DNA of 46,053 bases from assembly GCA_029862205.1 (NCBI GenBank), contig JAOTXT010000031.1:1-46053 (forward strand), read 5' to 3'. This document shows positions 7,907 to 16,214 of the stretch, piece after piece. Both the position numbers and the translations under genes were made by a program. Positions within the stretch are counted from its first letter, which is position 1. Every line of letters begins with the position of its first letter. Source of the DNA: Paracoccaceae bacterium (lineage in GTDB: Bacteria; Pseudomonadota; Alphaproteobacteria; Rhodobacterales; Rhodobacteraceae). The notes under the pieces were generated by a model, which worked only from the letters and a program-made list of their open reading frames with translations, was not told where the DNA came from and did no database searches.

Positions 7907-8139
7907 TTACCGCCCCGCGATTCGCCATTCCGGCGGCAAATAAGGCGAAAAGCAGGCGTACCGCACCATTTACTAGCGCCGAGACACTGAATTCAGTATT
8001 GCATTTGAAACTCATCAAACGGGTTTTTGGGTTATTTTTCGATATTTTAAAGCGATTATTTGATTTAATTTGTCATTAACTGTCGAATCGGCTACGCTCT
8101 CCCTCAGGTTGAGTGGTGCGTTCAGGTTGGGAGGGAGAT
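7907..8139. other. AT-rich non-coding stretch with a 12-bp palindrome
   Basis: From the cspA stop to the next gene there are 312 bases without a gene. After the terminator the sequence becomes markedly AT-rich (about 7998-8090, with runs such as TTATTTTTCGATATTTT), unlike the rest of the window. It contains the perfect palindrome ACTGAATTCAGT at 7986-7997. No convincing -35/-10 pair, RNA gene or ORF was found. It is probably the promoter and leader region of the small membrane protein gene at 8140. Confidence 0.6.
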
Positions 8140-8421
8140 ATGCCGATTTCGATCCTGCCTTTCGTGGTGGAGATGAAAGACAAATTCGTGCCGGCCCCTG
8201 GATACGAACGCCCCGAAGACACTATGGTGCCAGGGGAAAAAAGCCTGACGATTGTCTTCGAGGGGATGGAGCAGCTCATGAATTCGGGCTTCGTTACCCT
8301 TCTGTTGCTGCCGGTCCTGGCGGTCGGGCTTTACGTCTCGGGTTTCCGGGTTGCCGGACCGATTGTAGGGCTGTTCGCGCTGGGGTTGTTTATGGCTCGG
8401 ATGTTCGGTGCAGCGACGTGA
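8140..8421 (+). CDS. Small membrane protein of unknown function
   Basis: 93 residues. About 50 polar N-terminal residues (FVVEMKDKFVPAPGYERPED, then GEKSLTIVFEGMEQLM) are followed by two hydrophobic helices, about 58-76 (FVTLLLLPVLAVGLYVSGF) and 78-93 (VAGPIVGLFALGLFMARMF region). The start at 8140 is chosen for the strong GGGAGGGAGAT right before it; an in-frame start at 8113 lacks one. I do not recognise a family. The LPVL...SGFR turn between helices recurs as LPAL...LGFR in the 58-residue protein encoded 178 bases downstream, suggesting related or partner proteins. It lies in a locally AT-rich region between cspA and gatA. Coding status is supported by the ribosome-binding site and an uninterrupted frame. 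Confidence 0.65.
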   Translation: MPISILPFVVEMKDKFVPAPGYERPEDTMVPGEKSLTIVFEGMEQLMNSGFVTLLLLPVLAVGLYVSGFRVAGPIVGLFALGLFMARMFGAAT

Positions 8422-8598
8422 CATGAAACAGAGAAAACTCATAAAAATTAAGATATAAAAGCTTACAGCTCAGGCATCGCTTGACGAAGTATCAGTTGAG
8501 AATCGTAGGGGTTGCGGGTTAAAACTTAGGGACGACAGGTCATTGCGGCCTGAAAATTGGAAGCTGGCGACTCTGCGTAGATCCGAGGTATCCAAGCC

Positions 8599-8775
8599 AT
8601 GGAATTGAAGAACTCGAATACGGCCTGGATTGAGGCGCTGTTCGACGTGCAGCAGCCCTATCTCTATGTGATCGTGTTGCCGGCACTGATCATGTTCGCC
8701 CTGGGCTTCCGTAGCCAGGCATTGGTCTTTTCCTTCGGCGCCGCAGCGTTTTTCACGATCATCAGCATGGCCTGA
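8599..8775 (+). CDS. 58-residue membrane protein of unknown function
   Basis: Very short gene starting MELKNSNTAWIEALFDVQQP and then almost entirely hydrophobic: one helix around 21-36 (YLYVIVLPALIMFALGF) and a second around 39-57 (ALVFSFGAAAFFTIISMA). GAGG lies 11 bases before the ATG. The shared pattern LPxL followed by GFR with the preceding 93-residue protein, plus two helices in each and the same strand, suggests a pair derived from one another or acting together. No recognised family. A bidirectional-looking hairpin at 8800-8836 separates it from gatA. The stretch 8422-8598 between the two is AT-rich and shows no gene; a TTGACG at about 8480 is a possible -35 element without a clear -10. 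Confidence 0.6.
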   Translation: MELKNSNTAWIEALFDVQQPYLYVIVLPALIMFALGFRSQALVFSFGAAAFFTIISMA

Positions 8776-8799
8776 CAGAGCCCCTTGAACCCGCCAGAC

Positions 8800-8836
8800 A
8801 AGGCCGCGGACCGCATCGGTCCGCGGCCTTTGTCTT
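8800..8836. terminator. Terminator between the small membrane gene and gatA
   Basis: A 13-bp stem AAGGCCGCGGACC/GGTCCGCGGCCTT (8800-8812, 8818-8830) with loop GCATC is followed by TGTCTTTC on the plus strand. It is placed to end the plus-strand small gene and, by its symmetry, the converging gatCA transcript as well. Confidence 0.85.
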
Positions 8837-8837
8837 T

Positions 8838-10316
8838 CTACCACCACCGATCAGGCTTCGCGGCGAAGCTCGCGCGGCTCTCCAACGCATAAGCCGCGTC
8901 GAGTAGATTGGCCTCACCCCAAGGCTGACCGATAAGCTGCAATCCCAGCGGCAAGCCCTGACCGCCCACCTCCAATGGCACGGTGATACCGGGCAGGCCC
9001 GCCAGGTTCACCGTGATCGTGAAGACGTCCTGCAGATACATCTCGACCGGATCGCTCTGCATTTCACCCAGCGCGAAGGCGGGCGTGGGCGCGGTCGGCG
9101 CCAGGATCGCGTCTACCTCGGCGAATGCCTGGTCGAAGTCGCGCTTGATCAGGCTGCGCACCTTCTGGGCCTGCAGGTAATACGCATCGTAATAGCCGGC
9201 GCTCAGCACATAGGTGCCGATCATGATCCGCCGGCGCACCTCCCGCCCAAACCCCTCGGCCCGGGTCTTGCGGTACATGTCGACGATGCCCTCGCCCTGG
9301 TGCAGGTCGGCGCGATGCCCGTAGCGCACCCCATCATAGCGCGCGAGGTTCGACGAGGCTTCCGCGGGCGCGATGATGTAATAGGCCGGCAGCGCGTATT
9401 TGGTGTGCGGCAGCGAGATATCCACCACCTCGGCGCCCGCGTCGCGCAGCATGTCGGCGCCGCGCGACCATAGGCCCGCAATCTCCTCGCCCAACCCTTC
9501 GCGGTATTCCGTCGGGATTCCAATGCGCTTGCCGCGCAGATCGCCCTTCAGCACCGCCTCGAAATCCGGGACCGGAAGATCGGCCGAGGTCGAGTCCTTG
9601 GGATCGTGCCCCGCCATGGCGCGCAGCATGATGGCGGCGTCGCGTACAGTCTTGGCAAAGGGCCCAGCCTGGTCCAGCGACGAGGCATAGGCGATGACGC
9701 CCCAGCGCGAGCAACGCCCATAGGTCGGCTTGATCCCGACCGTCCCGGTAAAGGCCGCGGGCTGGCGGATCGAGCCGCCCGTATCGGTGCCCGTGGACGC
9801 CAGGCAAAGATCCGCCGCCACCGCCGCCGCCGAGCCCCCCGAGGAGCCGCCCGGCGTGATCGGCGCGTCGTCCCCCGCCCGCCGCCAGGGCGAAATGCAG
9901 GGGCCGTAGACCGAGTTCTCGTTCGAGCTGCCCATGGCAAACTCGTCCATGTTCAGCTTGCCCAGCATGACCGCGCCCGCTTCCCAAAGCTGAGCAGTCA
10001 CCGTGCTCTCGTAGGCCGGCGTAAAACGGTCCAGGATTTTCGAAGCAGCCTGGCTGCGCACCCCGTCCGTGCAGTAGACATCCTTGATGCCGATGGGGAT
10101 GCCCAGCAAGTCGCTGTCGTCCCCGGCTTCACGACGTTGATCGGCGGCATCCGCCATGGCTAGCGCCTTGTCCGCGGTCACGGTCACGAAGGCGTTCAGC
10201 GCGCCCGCCTGCTCGATGGCGGTCAGGCAATCCTCGGTGATCCGGCGCGAGGTGACCTCGCCCGCGCGCAGCATGTCGCGGGCATCCGCAATCGTCAGTT
10301 TGGCGAGATCGGCCAT
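8838..10316 (-). CDS. gatA: Asp-tRNA(Asn)/Glu-tRNA(Gln) amidotransferase subunit A
   Basis: 492-residue glutaminase subunit of the GatCAB complex, which converts mischarged Glu-tRNA(Gln) and Asp-tRNA(Asn) to the correct aminoacyl-tRNAs using ammonia from glutamine. The amidase signature is complete: K78 (GIPIGIKDV), cis-Ser S158 ([14 protein letters not shown]) and nucleophile S182 ([16 protein letters not shown]). The C-terminal [14 protein letters not shown] and [15 protein letters not shown] are typical. Length matches the family. It follows gatC with a three-base gap, so the two are co-transcribed; gatB is not in the window. The gene ends at a bidirectional hairpin. Confidence 0.97.
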   Translation of the reverse strand: MADLAKLTIADARDMLRAGEVTSRRITEDCLTAIEQAGALNAFVTVTADKALAMADAADQRREAGDDSDLLGIPIGIKDVYCTDGVRSQAASKILDRFTPAYESTVTAQLWEAGAVMLGKLNMDEFAMGSSNENSVYGPCISPWRRAGDDAPITPGGSSGGSAAAVAADLCLASTGTDTGGSIRQPAAFTGTVGIKPTYGRCSRWGVIAYASSLDQAGPFAKTVRDAAIMLRAMAGHDPKDSTSADLPVPDFEAVLKGDLRGKRIGIPTEYREGLGEEIAGLWSRGADMLRDAGAEVVDISLPHTKYALPAYYIIAPAEASSNLARYDGVRYGHRADLHQGEGIVDMYRKTRAEGFGREVRRRIMIGTYVLSAGYYDAYYLQAQKVRSLIKRDFDQAFAEVDAILAPTAPTPAFALGEMQSDPVEMYLQDVFTITVNLAGLPGITVPLEVGGQGLPLGLQLIGQPWGEANLLDAAYALESRASFAAKPDRWW

Positions 10317-10319
10317 CGC

Positions 10320-10607
10320 CTACTCCACGACCTTGGGCACGGTGAAGAAGCCCTCGCGGGCGTCAGGCGCGTTGGCCAGGATGTCGGCCTGGCGGTCCCC
10401 GTCGGTCACCACGTCCGCGCGCTGCTTCAGCGCCATCGGGGTCACCGAGGTCAGCGGCTCGACGCCCGACACATCCACCTCTCCCAGCTGCTCGACCCAG
10501 CCGATGATCGCGTTCAGCTCCTCGGCCAGTGACGCCAATTCTTCCTCGGTCACGGCGATGCGCGCCAGATCGGCGACCTTGCGGACGGTATCGGTATCGA
10601 TCGACAT
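10320..10607 (-). CDS. gatC: Asp-tRNA(Asn)/Glu-tRNA(Gln) amidotransferase subunit C
   Basis: 95-residue small subunit that stabilises GatA and packs at the GatA-GatB interface. Characteristic features are the N-terminal [20 protein letters not shown] helix, the [21 protein letters not shown] linker, and the C-terminal [12 protein letters not shown]. The start at 10605-10607 ([11 protein letters not shown]) is preceded by GAGGCG; an extension of six residues to 10625 is less likely. It is the first gene of gatCA, divergent from the UPF0173 gene; the 143-base intergenic region holds an imperfect GGGCAAGG/CCTTGCCC hairpin (about 10669-10693) and presumably both promoters. Confidence 0.95.
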   Translation of the reverse strand: MSIDTDTVRKVADLARIAVTEEELASLAEELNAIIGWVEQLGEVDVSGVEPLTSVTPMALKQRADVVTDGDRQADILANAPDAREGFFTVPKVVE

Positions 10608-10750
10608 GGGGCGCGCCTCGGGCAAGGATGGTCAGGTCCGGCGGAGGTTTACCGGGGCGGTCATCCAGGGGCAAGGCCCTGCCCCCTTGCCCGATCCCGG
10701 ATTCTGGGCATTCTGAGCGAAACGCCAAGAACAACGACGGAGGACGCCCC

Positions 10751-11452
10751 ATGAAGATCACCTGGCTCGGCCATGCCTCGTTCCGCATCGAGGTCGGCAA
10801 TCAGGTTCTGCTGCTCGATCCCTGGCTCAACGGGAACCCGGTCTTCGACCCCGCCAACCGGGCCGCCGCCATCGAGGGCGCAACCCATATCCTGGTGACC
10901 CATGGCCACGGCGATCACGCAGCGGACGCGCCGGGCCTCTCGAAGGAGACCGGGGCACCGCTGGTGGGGATCTACGACTGGGTCACCTGGGTCTCGGCCC
11001 GCGACGGGCTGGAAGGCGGGATCGGCATGAACAAGGGCGGCACGGTGACATTGGGCAATGTGGCGGTGACGATGGTCAACGCCACCCATTCGTCGTCGGT
11101 TGCCGGCGAGGGCGGCCAGCCAATCTATGCGGGCTGCGAGTCGGGCTTCATGATCGCCCATGGCGGCAAGACGCTTTATGCCGCCGGCGACACGGACGTG
11201 ATGGCGGACATGGGCGTCTTCCAGGCGCTGCACGCGCCCGATTACGGCATCCTGCCGATCGGCGGGCATTTCACCATGGACGCCAGGCGCGCGGCCTACG
11301 CGGCGAAGACCTACTTCCAGTTCAAGACCGTGATCCCGTGCCACTACAAGACCTTCCCCCTGCTGACGCAGTCGGCGGACGAGTTCACAAGTCTGGTCGC
11401 GCCGGTCCATGTGGAAGCGCCGGACGTGATGGGTGTGGTCGAGCTTGATTGA
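10751..11452 (+). CDS. UPF0173 metal-dependent hydrolase (metallo-beta-lactamase fold)
   Basis: 233-residue cytosolic protein of the UPF0173 family. The metallo-beta-lactamase signature is THGHGDHAAD with H51, H53, D55 and H56 as zinc-type ligands; further ligands are expected from NATHSSS, the AAGDTDV segment and the late IPCHYKTFP segment. The fold opening KITWLGHASFRI is diagnostic. The substrate is unknown for most members. Start ATG at 10751 follows GGAGGACG. It is convergent with the large protease gene, with a composite palindromic repeat filling the space between the two stops. Fold assignment is firm; biological role is open. Confidence 0.92.
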   Translation: MKITWLGHASFRIEVGNQVLLLDPWLNGNPVFDPANRAAAIEGATHILVTHGHGDHAADAPGLSKETGAPLVGIYDWVTWVSARDGLEGGIGMNKGGTVTLGNVAVTMVNATHSSSVAGEGGQPIYAGCESGFMIAHGGKTLYAAGDTDVMADMGVFQALHAPDYGILPIGGHFTMDARRAAYAAKTYFQFKTVIPCHYKTFPLLTQSADEFTSLVAPVHVEAPDVMGVVELD

Positions 11453-11461
11453 TCCCGGCCC

Positions 11462-11534
11462 GTAGGGTGGGCTCGCTAGAGCCCACCTCCGGAGACGGAC
11501 CGTTATGCGGTGGGCTCATTCGAGCCCACCCTAC
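11462..11534. repeat. Composite palindromic repeat (two hairpins within an outer inverted repeat)
   Basis: Outer arms GTAGGGTGGGCTC (11462-11474) and GAGCCCACCCTAC (11522-11534) are exact reverse complements. Inside, two separate hairpins form: GGTGGGCTC with GAGCCCACC at 11479-11487, and GGTGGGCTC (11509-11517) with 11522-11530. It lies between two convergent genes and has no T-tract. The GTAGGG...CCCTAC ends recur in diverged form at 40815-40870. Confidence 0.88.
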
Positions 11535-11540
11535 ATGCGG

Positions 11541-14500
11541 CTACGTCGTGAAGAACAGGAAATCGTCCGAGGTCAGATCGCTCACCTCCGCGACATTCGC
11601 CAGCGTGATCTGATCCCCATCGCCGAGATCGATCAGCACATCCGCGCCGGCGTCCGAGAAGGCCGATTGCAGCGACGTGAAATCGCTGAAACCGGTGTTG
11701 TAAAGCGCGATCGAGTCCTCGGTCCCACCGGCGGAGAAGTCGCCGATCCAATCCTGCCCACCGCCGTCGAAGAACAGGAACAGATCGTCGCCGCCGAGGC
11801 CCCAGAGGAAGTCGTTGCCGCGCATGCCGCCGAGCTCGTTTGCCGCGCCGTTGCCTGTGATTGTGTCGTTGCCGTCACCAGTGACCACGTTTTCGATCTG
11901 CGTGCCGCTGGCGATCGACAGGAACGTGCCTTGGGCCGCATCCGAGGCGCCACCAAAGCCATCTGTTGCCAGATTCACGGTCAAGCCACCTGCCAGTGCG
12001 GCCATGTTCAGCCAATCGTCGCCGCCCCCGTCCGAAAGCGTCAGGCGCGACGCATCGGCCGCGACCAGCCCGAACACCTCGTCCGTGTAGTGATAGACGT
12101 CGTCCGCGCTCGCCGCCGAGCCGTAGAAGGTGAACTGGATGTCGTGCAGCGTGCCGCCAGTCCAATCCGGGCTCAGTTCGGCATTCACATCGAAGATCTC
12201 GATGGTCCAATCGCCGGCCAGATCCTCGTCTCGCAGGGCGGTGATCCCGAAGGTCCAGTTGAACCCGCCGCCCAGATCGCCACCGAAGGGCAGGAAATCG
12301 TTGGTGCCCTTCCAGTCGTCCGGCGTACCATTGGGATCGACCGCCTGGATCAGGCTCAGTTCGGTGCCCGACGCCGAGATCAGGTTGACCGTTATGTCTC
12401 CCAACCGCGAGAAGGTGTGCGCTGTCGAGAAATCGACAAAAACCTCGACGTATTCGAGCTGCATTCCGATCGCGTCGGCTTCGGCCTGCGAGACCGAGAA
12501 GCTCGATGTCATCGGATCGAGGAGGAACCGCATCTCGGGGCTTTGAAGCGCGCCCTGATACGAGATCTCGTTCGAGCTGTCCTGGGCCGCCTCGAACAGA
12601 TGCCAGACTTCGGCCATCCGGACCGCGTTATAGGCGTTGACACCGCCGAACCCGTAATCCTCGGAATAGGTCTGCCCGCCGCCGTTCCAGTTGTCGGTCG
12701 CGGTTTCCACCCAATCGAAGAAATGAACAGGGAAGTCGACGGTGCCGCCATTGCCGTCAGGCACCGGGGCTGTCGCTGGCGAGCCCTCGCCCAGGCGATG
12801 TGCCGAATAGGCCAGGATCGACTGCACGTCGCGCCAGCCGAGGTCAGGGTTGGCCTCCAGCATCAGGGCGACAACGCCCGAGACCACCGGCGTGGCCGAG
12901 GACGTGCCACCGAACGCATCGGTATAGTTGCCGTCGCTATAACCCTGATCGTCGTTCAGGTTGCCTTCGCTGTCCGACTCGTCCGTGGTCGTGATGCCTC
13001 GGTCATTATCGGCACTGCTGCCGCTGGATGGCGCCGAGACAAGCACATTGGCGCCGCGGTTCGTATACCACGAGGCGTCGCCGTCCTCGTCATGGGCCGC
13101 GACGGTAATGGTGTAGCGCGTAGTATTCAGGTAATCGCCCTGGGCGTTGTCCCAGTCATTGCCCGCCGCCTTTACGACGATCGTGCCACGTCCGCCGCGC
13201 CCAATCTGGACCGCCGTCTGGAATGCGGAGAATGCGGCCAGAATCGAGGCGTCGGTCTCGTTGTTGAAATCCGGCGCAGCGCCCCAACTGTTGTTGACGA
13301 TATCGAAGGTATAGGCTTGGCCGATCGCCTCGGCGAAACCATCGACGGTTCCACCGTTAAGGTGGGCGTTGATATCGGCCGGGCCGCCGAAGATGTTGAC
13401 GCCCGTCAGCATGGCGCCCCAGGAAACGCCGACTCCGCCCACGTCATTGTTCGAGCCCGCAATGACGCCCGAGACCGCAGTGCCGTGCTCGGCGGTCACC
13501 ACTGACGAAGGGGCAGGATCGAGCACCTGCCCGCCGACCGTGACATGCTTGCCCGCGTCGTAATTGGCGGCCAGGTCCTCATGGGTGTATTCGACGCCGT
13601 TGTCGTAGACACCGACCGAGACAGCCGTTCCGGTGAAATCCTGCCAGACCGTCTCGATATCGCCGATCATGGCCAGGTGCCATTGGCTGGCATAGAGCGG
13701 GTCGTTGTTCGGGTCGTTGTCACCGCCCGGCGGTGGAGGCGCCTCGTCGGCGCCGTTTATGGTGATTGTCACAGTCTCGGTCGCCGTGCCGTCCGCCGAA
13801 ACCACGTCGAACGTGTCCATCAGGAAGGCACCTGCGGCCAGCGCCTGCACGTCCGGGTGGTTGTTGTTCAGCGTGTAGGTCCAAGTGCCGTCGGCCAGCA
13901 CCTCGTAGGTGCCATACCCGCCGATGCTCGCGGTCCCAACGGCCACCGCCTGCGCGGTGTTCTCGCCCATATCCACGTCCGTGACTGTCAGCGACCCGGT
14001 ATCGGTCAGGGTGCCGTCCTCGGTCACCGAGCCCGCATTGTCGCCCGTGATCGAAGCACCGTCATTGGTGCCGGTGATGGTGATCTCGACCGTCTCGGTG
14101 CCGCTGCCGTCCTGGCTGGTGACGACGAAGCTGTCGGTCACGGTCTGGCCCGCCGCCAGCGCCTGCACCGCCGGATCGGCATTATTCAGCGTATAGGACC
14201 AAGACCCAGTCCCGGTAATCGAGAAACTGCCGTAGGTGCCCGCGATGTCCGTTTGGCTCTGGAAACCGCTCTCGCCCGTGTCCTGATCGGTCGCGACCAA
14301 GTTGCCGAGGGCGGTAGTCGTCCCATCCTCGGTCACGCCGCCTGCCGTCGTCCCGGTGATCACCGGAACATCGTTCGAACCGGTGATGGTGACGACGATG
14401 GTCTCGGTCTGCGTGCCGTCGAGCGAGGTAACGGTGATCTGGTCGGTCAACGTCTGACCGGCTGGCAGCGCCTGCACGGCCGGATCGGTGTTGTCCAGCA

Positions 14501-16016
14501 GATAGCTCCAGGTGCCATTCGGCTGCACATCGAACGTGCCGTAGGTGCCCGGCTGGTTGACAGGGATCAGCGAGCTCTCGCCCGCATCCACGTCATTCAC
14601 GGTCAGGCTGCCACTAGTGCCGAGCGTCCCGTCCTCGGTCACATCGCCTGTGGTCGTGCCGGTGATCGTCGGCACATCGTTGGTGCCGGTGATGGTGACG
14701 GTGATGACCTCGGTATCCGTGCCATCCGCCGAGGTGACCGTGATCGTGTCTGTCGTCTCCTCGCCCGCGGTCAGTGCCTGGACCGCGGCCGAGCCATTGT
14801 CGAGCGTGTAGGTCCAATTACCGTTGGCCTGCACGACGAAAGTGCCAAGGCCGCTGTCGCCCAATTGGTTCAGCGGCTGCAGCGTGTCCTCACCTTGGTC
14901 GGGATCGCTGACGCTCAGAAGACCGCTCGCCGAGTTCGTGCCGTCCTCGGTGACGGCGCCCGCGTTGTTGCCCGAAATCGTGGCTGGGTTGTTGGCCTCG
15001 TCGGTGCCGTTGATGGTGATCGTGACGAGCTGGCTGCCGGTGCCATCGGCCGAGAAAACGGTGAAGTTATCGATCAGGGTCGCGCCCGCATTGAGCCCTT
15101 GCACCGTCAGATTGGAATTGTCGAGCGTGTAGGTCCAGGTGCCGTCTACCGCGACATCGTAGGTTCCGTAGGTTGCGCCCCCCCCGGAGACGATCTGAAC
15201 AGTGTTCTCTCCGGTATCCACGTCCGAGACGGTCACGGACCCGCTCGCAATGAGCGTGCCGTCTTCGGTGACCGAGCCGGAATCGGCGCCGCTGACTGTC
15301 GCCGTGTCGTTCACTCCGGTGATCGTGACCGTGATCACCTCGCTATCAGTGCCGTCCGCCGAGGTGACGGTGATCGTATCCGTCGTCGTCACGCCCGCGC
15401 CCAGCGCCTGGACCGCCGCCGAGCTGTTGTCGAGAGCGTAGGTCCAGTTGCCATCCGCCTGCACGACGAAGGTGCCGAGACCGTTGTTGCCAGGCTGGTT
15501 CAGTGGCTGGAGCTGGTCCTCGCCCGCATCGGGATCGGTCACGTCGAGGACTCCGGACGCGAGCGTCCCATCGTCCTCGGTCACGTTGCCCGTCGTGTCG
15601 CCGGAGATCGTGGCCGGGTTGTTCGCGCTGCCCTCGATTTCGAAGGTATAGGTGTTGACCGCCTGCTTATCCTGCAGCTTGCCGTTCCGAGGATGCGCGG
15701 TGGTGTAGTAAGCATCGACGGTAACAGTGCCAGGATCGAGAGCTGGGCCATCATAAGTGAAGCTCCAGTCTCCGGTCGTCAGATCGATGTCGGCGGTATC
15801 GACAGTGTATTCGAGCCCGTTAATGATAATGGTTAAGGAAACGAAATTATCATCGACGACCGAAGGATCGATCGTCCCTTCGATTACGAAACCGGTCTGC
15901 AGGGACGTGATGTCATCGTCCGGCGTGCCGTCATCGCTGCCGTCCGTCAGCCCGAGAATTTCAAAAGGCGTTTTGCCACCGCCGCCGTTTCCGCCGCCGT
16001 GTCCAGGCCTGTGCAT
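11541..16016 (-). CDS. Giant secreted subtilase: six VCBS repeats, S8 peptidase, P-domain, RTX C-terminus
   Basis: 1491-residue exoprotein, the largest gene here. Residues 1-130 are Gly/Asp-rich without a Sec signal. Six cadherin-like VCBS repeats of about 104 residues (about 135-762) each start near TGxVTEDGT and end near TVTITGxND. The S8 domain (about 773-1125) has an intact triad: D805 (VGVYDNGVEYTHED), H844 (EHGTAVSGV), S1039 (FGGTSSATPVVSG), with N953 (AAGNDWDN) for the oxyanion hole. A proprotein-convertase P-domain spans about 1145-1299, and nonapeptide-type RTX repeats (GDGNDTITGNGAANELGG, GGDDLF) lie at about 1379-1415 before a final hydrophobic DDFLFF tail. This is the profile of a calcium-dependent type I secretion substrate; the exporter is not in the window. 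Likely cell-surface or extracellular proteolysis. Start ATG at 16014-16016 with GGGGGAG upstream. Confidence 0.92.
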   Translation of the reverse strand: MHRPGHGGGNGGGGKTPFEILGLTDGSDDGTPDDDITSLQTGFVIEGTIDPSVVDDNFVSLTIIINGLEYTVDTADIDLTTGDWSFTYDGPALDPGTVTVDAYYTTAHPRNGKLQDKQAVNTYTFEIEGSANNPATISGDTTGNVTEDDGTLASGVLDVTDPDAGEDQLQPLNQPGNNGLGTFVVQADGNWTYALDNSSAAVQALGAGVTTTDTITVTSADGTDSEVITVTITGVNDTATVSGADSGSVTEDGTLIASGSVTVSDVDTGENTVQIVSGGGATYGTYDVAVDGTWTYTLDNSNLTVQGLNAGATLIDNFTVFSADGTGSQLVTITINGTDEANNPATISGNNAGAVTEDGTNSASGLLSVSDPDQGEDTLQPLNQLGDSGLGTFVVQANGNWTYTLDNGSAAVQALTAGEETTDTITVTSADGTDTEVITVTITGTNDVPTITGTTTGDVTEDGTLGTSGSLTVNDVDAGESSLIPVNQPGTYGTFDVQPNGTWSYLLDNTDPAVQALPAGQTLTDQITVTSLDGTQTETIVVTITGSNDVPVITGTTAGGVTEDGTTTALGNLVATDQDTGESGFQSQTDIAGTYGSFSITGTGSWSYTLNNADPAVQALAAGQTVTDSFVVTSQDGSGTETVEITITGTNDGASITGDNAGSVTEDGTLTDTGSLTVTDVDMGENTAQAVAVGTASIGGYGTYEVLADGTWTYTLNNNHPDVQALAAGAFLMDTFDVVSADGTATETVTITINGADEAPPPPGGDNDPNNDPLYASQWHLAMIGDIETVWQDFTGTAVSVGVYDNGVEYTHEDLAANYDAGKHVTVGGQVLDPAPSSVVTAEHGTAVSGVIAGSNNDVGGVGVSWGAMLTGVNIFGGPADINAHLNGGTVDGFAEAIGQAYTFDIVNNSWGAAPDFNNETDASILAAFSAFQTAVQIGRGGRGTIVVKAAGNDWDNAQGDYLNTTRYTITVAAHDEDGDASWYTNRGANVLVSAPSSGSSADNDRGITTTDESDSEGNLNDDQGYSDGNYTDAFGGTSSATPVVSGVVALMLEANPDLGWRDVQSILAYSAHRLGEGSPATAPVPDGNGGTVDFPVHFFDWVETATDNWNGGGQTYSEDYGFGGVNAYNAVRMAEVWHLFEAAQDSSNEISYQGALQSPEMRFLLDPMTSSFSVSQAEADAIGMQLEYVEVFVDFSTAHTFSRLGDITVNLISASGTELSLIQAVDPNGTPDDWKGTNDFLPFGGDLGGGFNWTFGITALRDEDLAGDWTIEIFDVNAELSPDWTGGTLHDIQFTFYGSAASADDVYHYTDEVFGLVAADASRLTLSDGGGDDWLNMAALAGGLTVNLATDGFGGASDAAQGTFLSIASGTQIENVVTGDGNDTITGNGAANELGGMRGNDFLWGLGGDDLFLFFDGGGQDWIGDFSAGGTEDSIALYNTGFSDFTSLQSAFSDAGADVLIDLGDGDQITLANVAEVSDLTSDDFLFFTT

Positions 16017-16214
16017 AGCAAATCTCCCCCAACAACAACTCGCAACGCGTCACACTGCCCGGGCGCCTCAAAGGATTTTCTTATGCAATTTTCAAATATT
16101 AGCAGCGACTCCGCAGGCGCCGTAAAGCCAAATCGGCGAACTTGGCCGGATCGCCGCAACATTCAGCGAACAAATGTGGAAAGTTTGTGGATAAGAGTAG
16201 CGAATCACAACGAT

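Noticed and set aside
8423-8458. An 11-codon Lys/Arg-rich ORF just after the 93-residue membrane protein
   Set aside because: Too short to judge, no clear ribosome-binding site, and in an AT-rich stretch where such ORFs arise by chance.
11505-15836. Two long plus-strand reading frames (11505-13505 and 13545-15836) opposite the protease gene
   Set aside because: They are antisense shadows of the VCBS/subtilase gene, produced by its GC-rich third-position bias; they start at unsupported codons, lack ribosome-binding sites, and give low-complexity Arg/Val/Gly protein with no domain.
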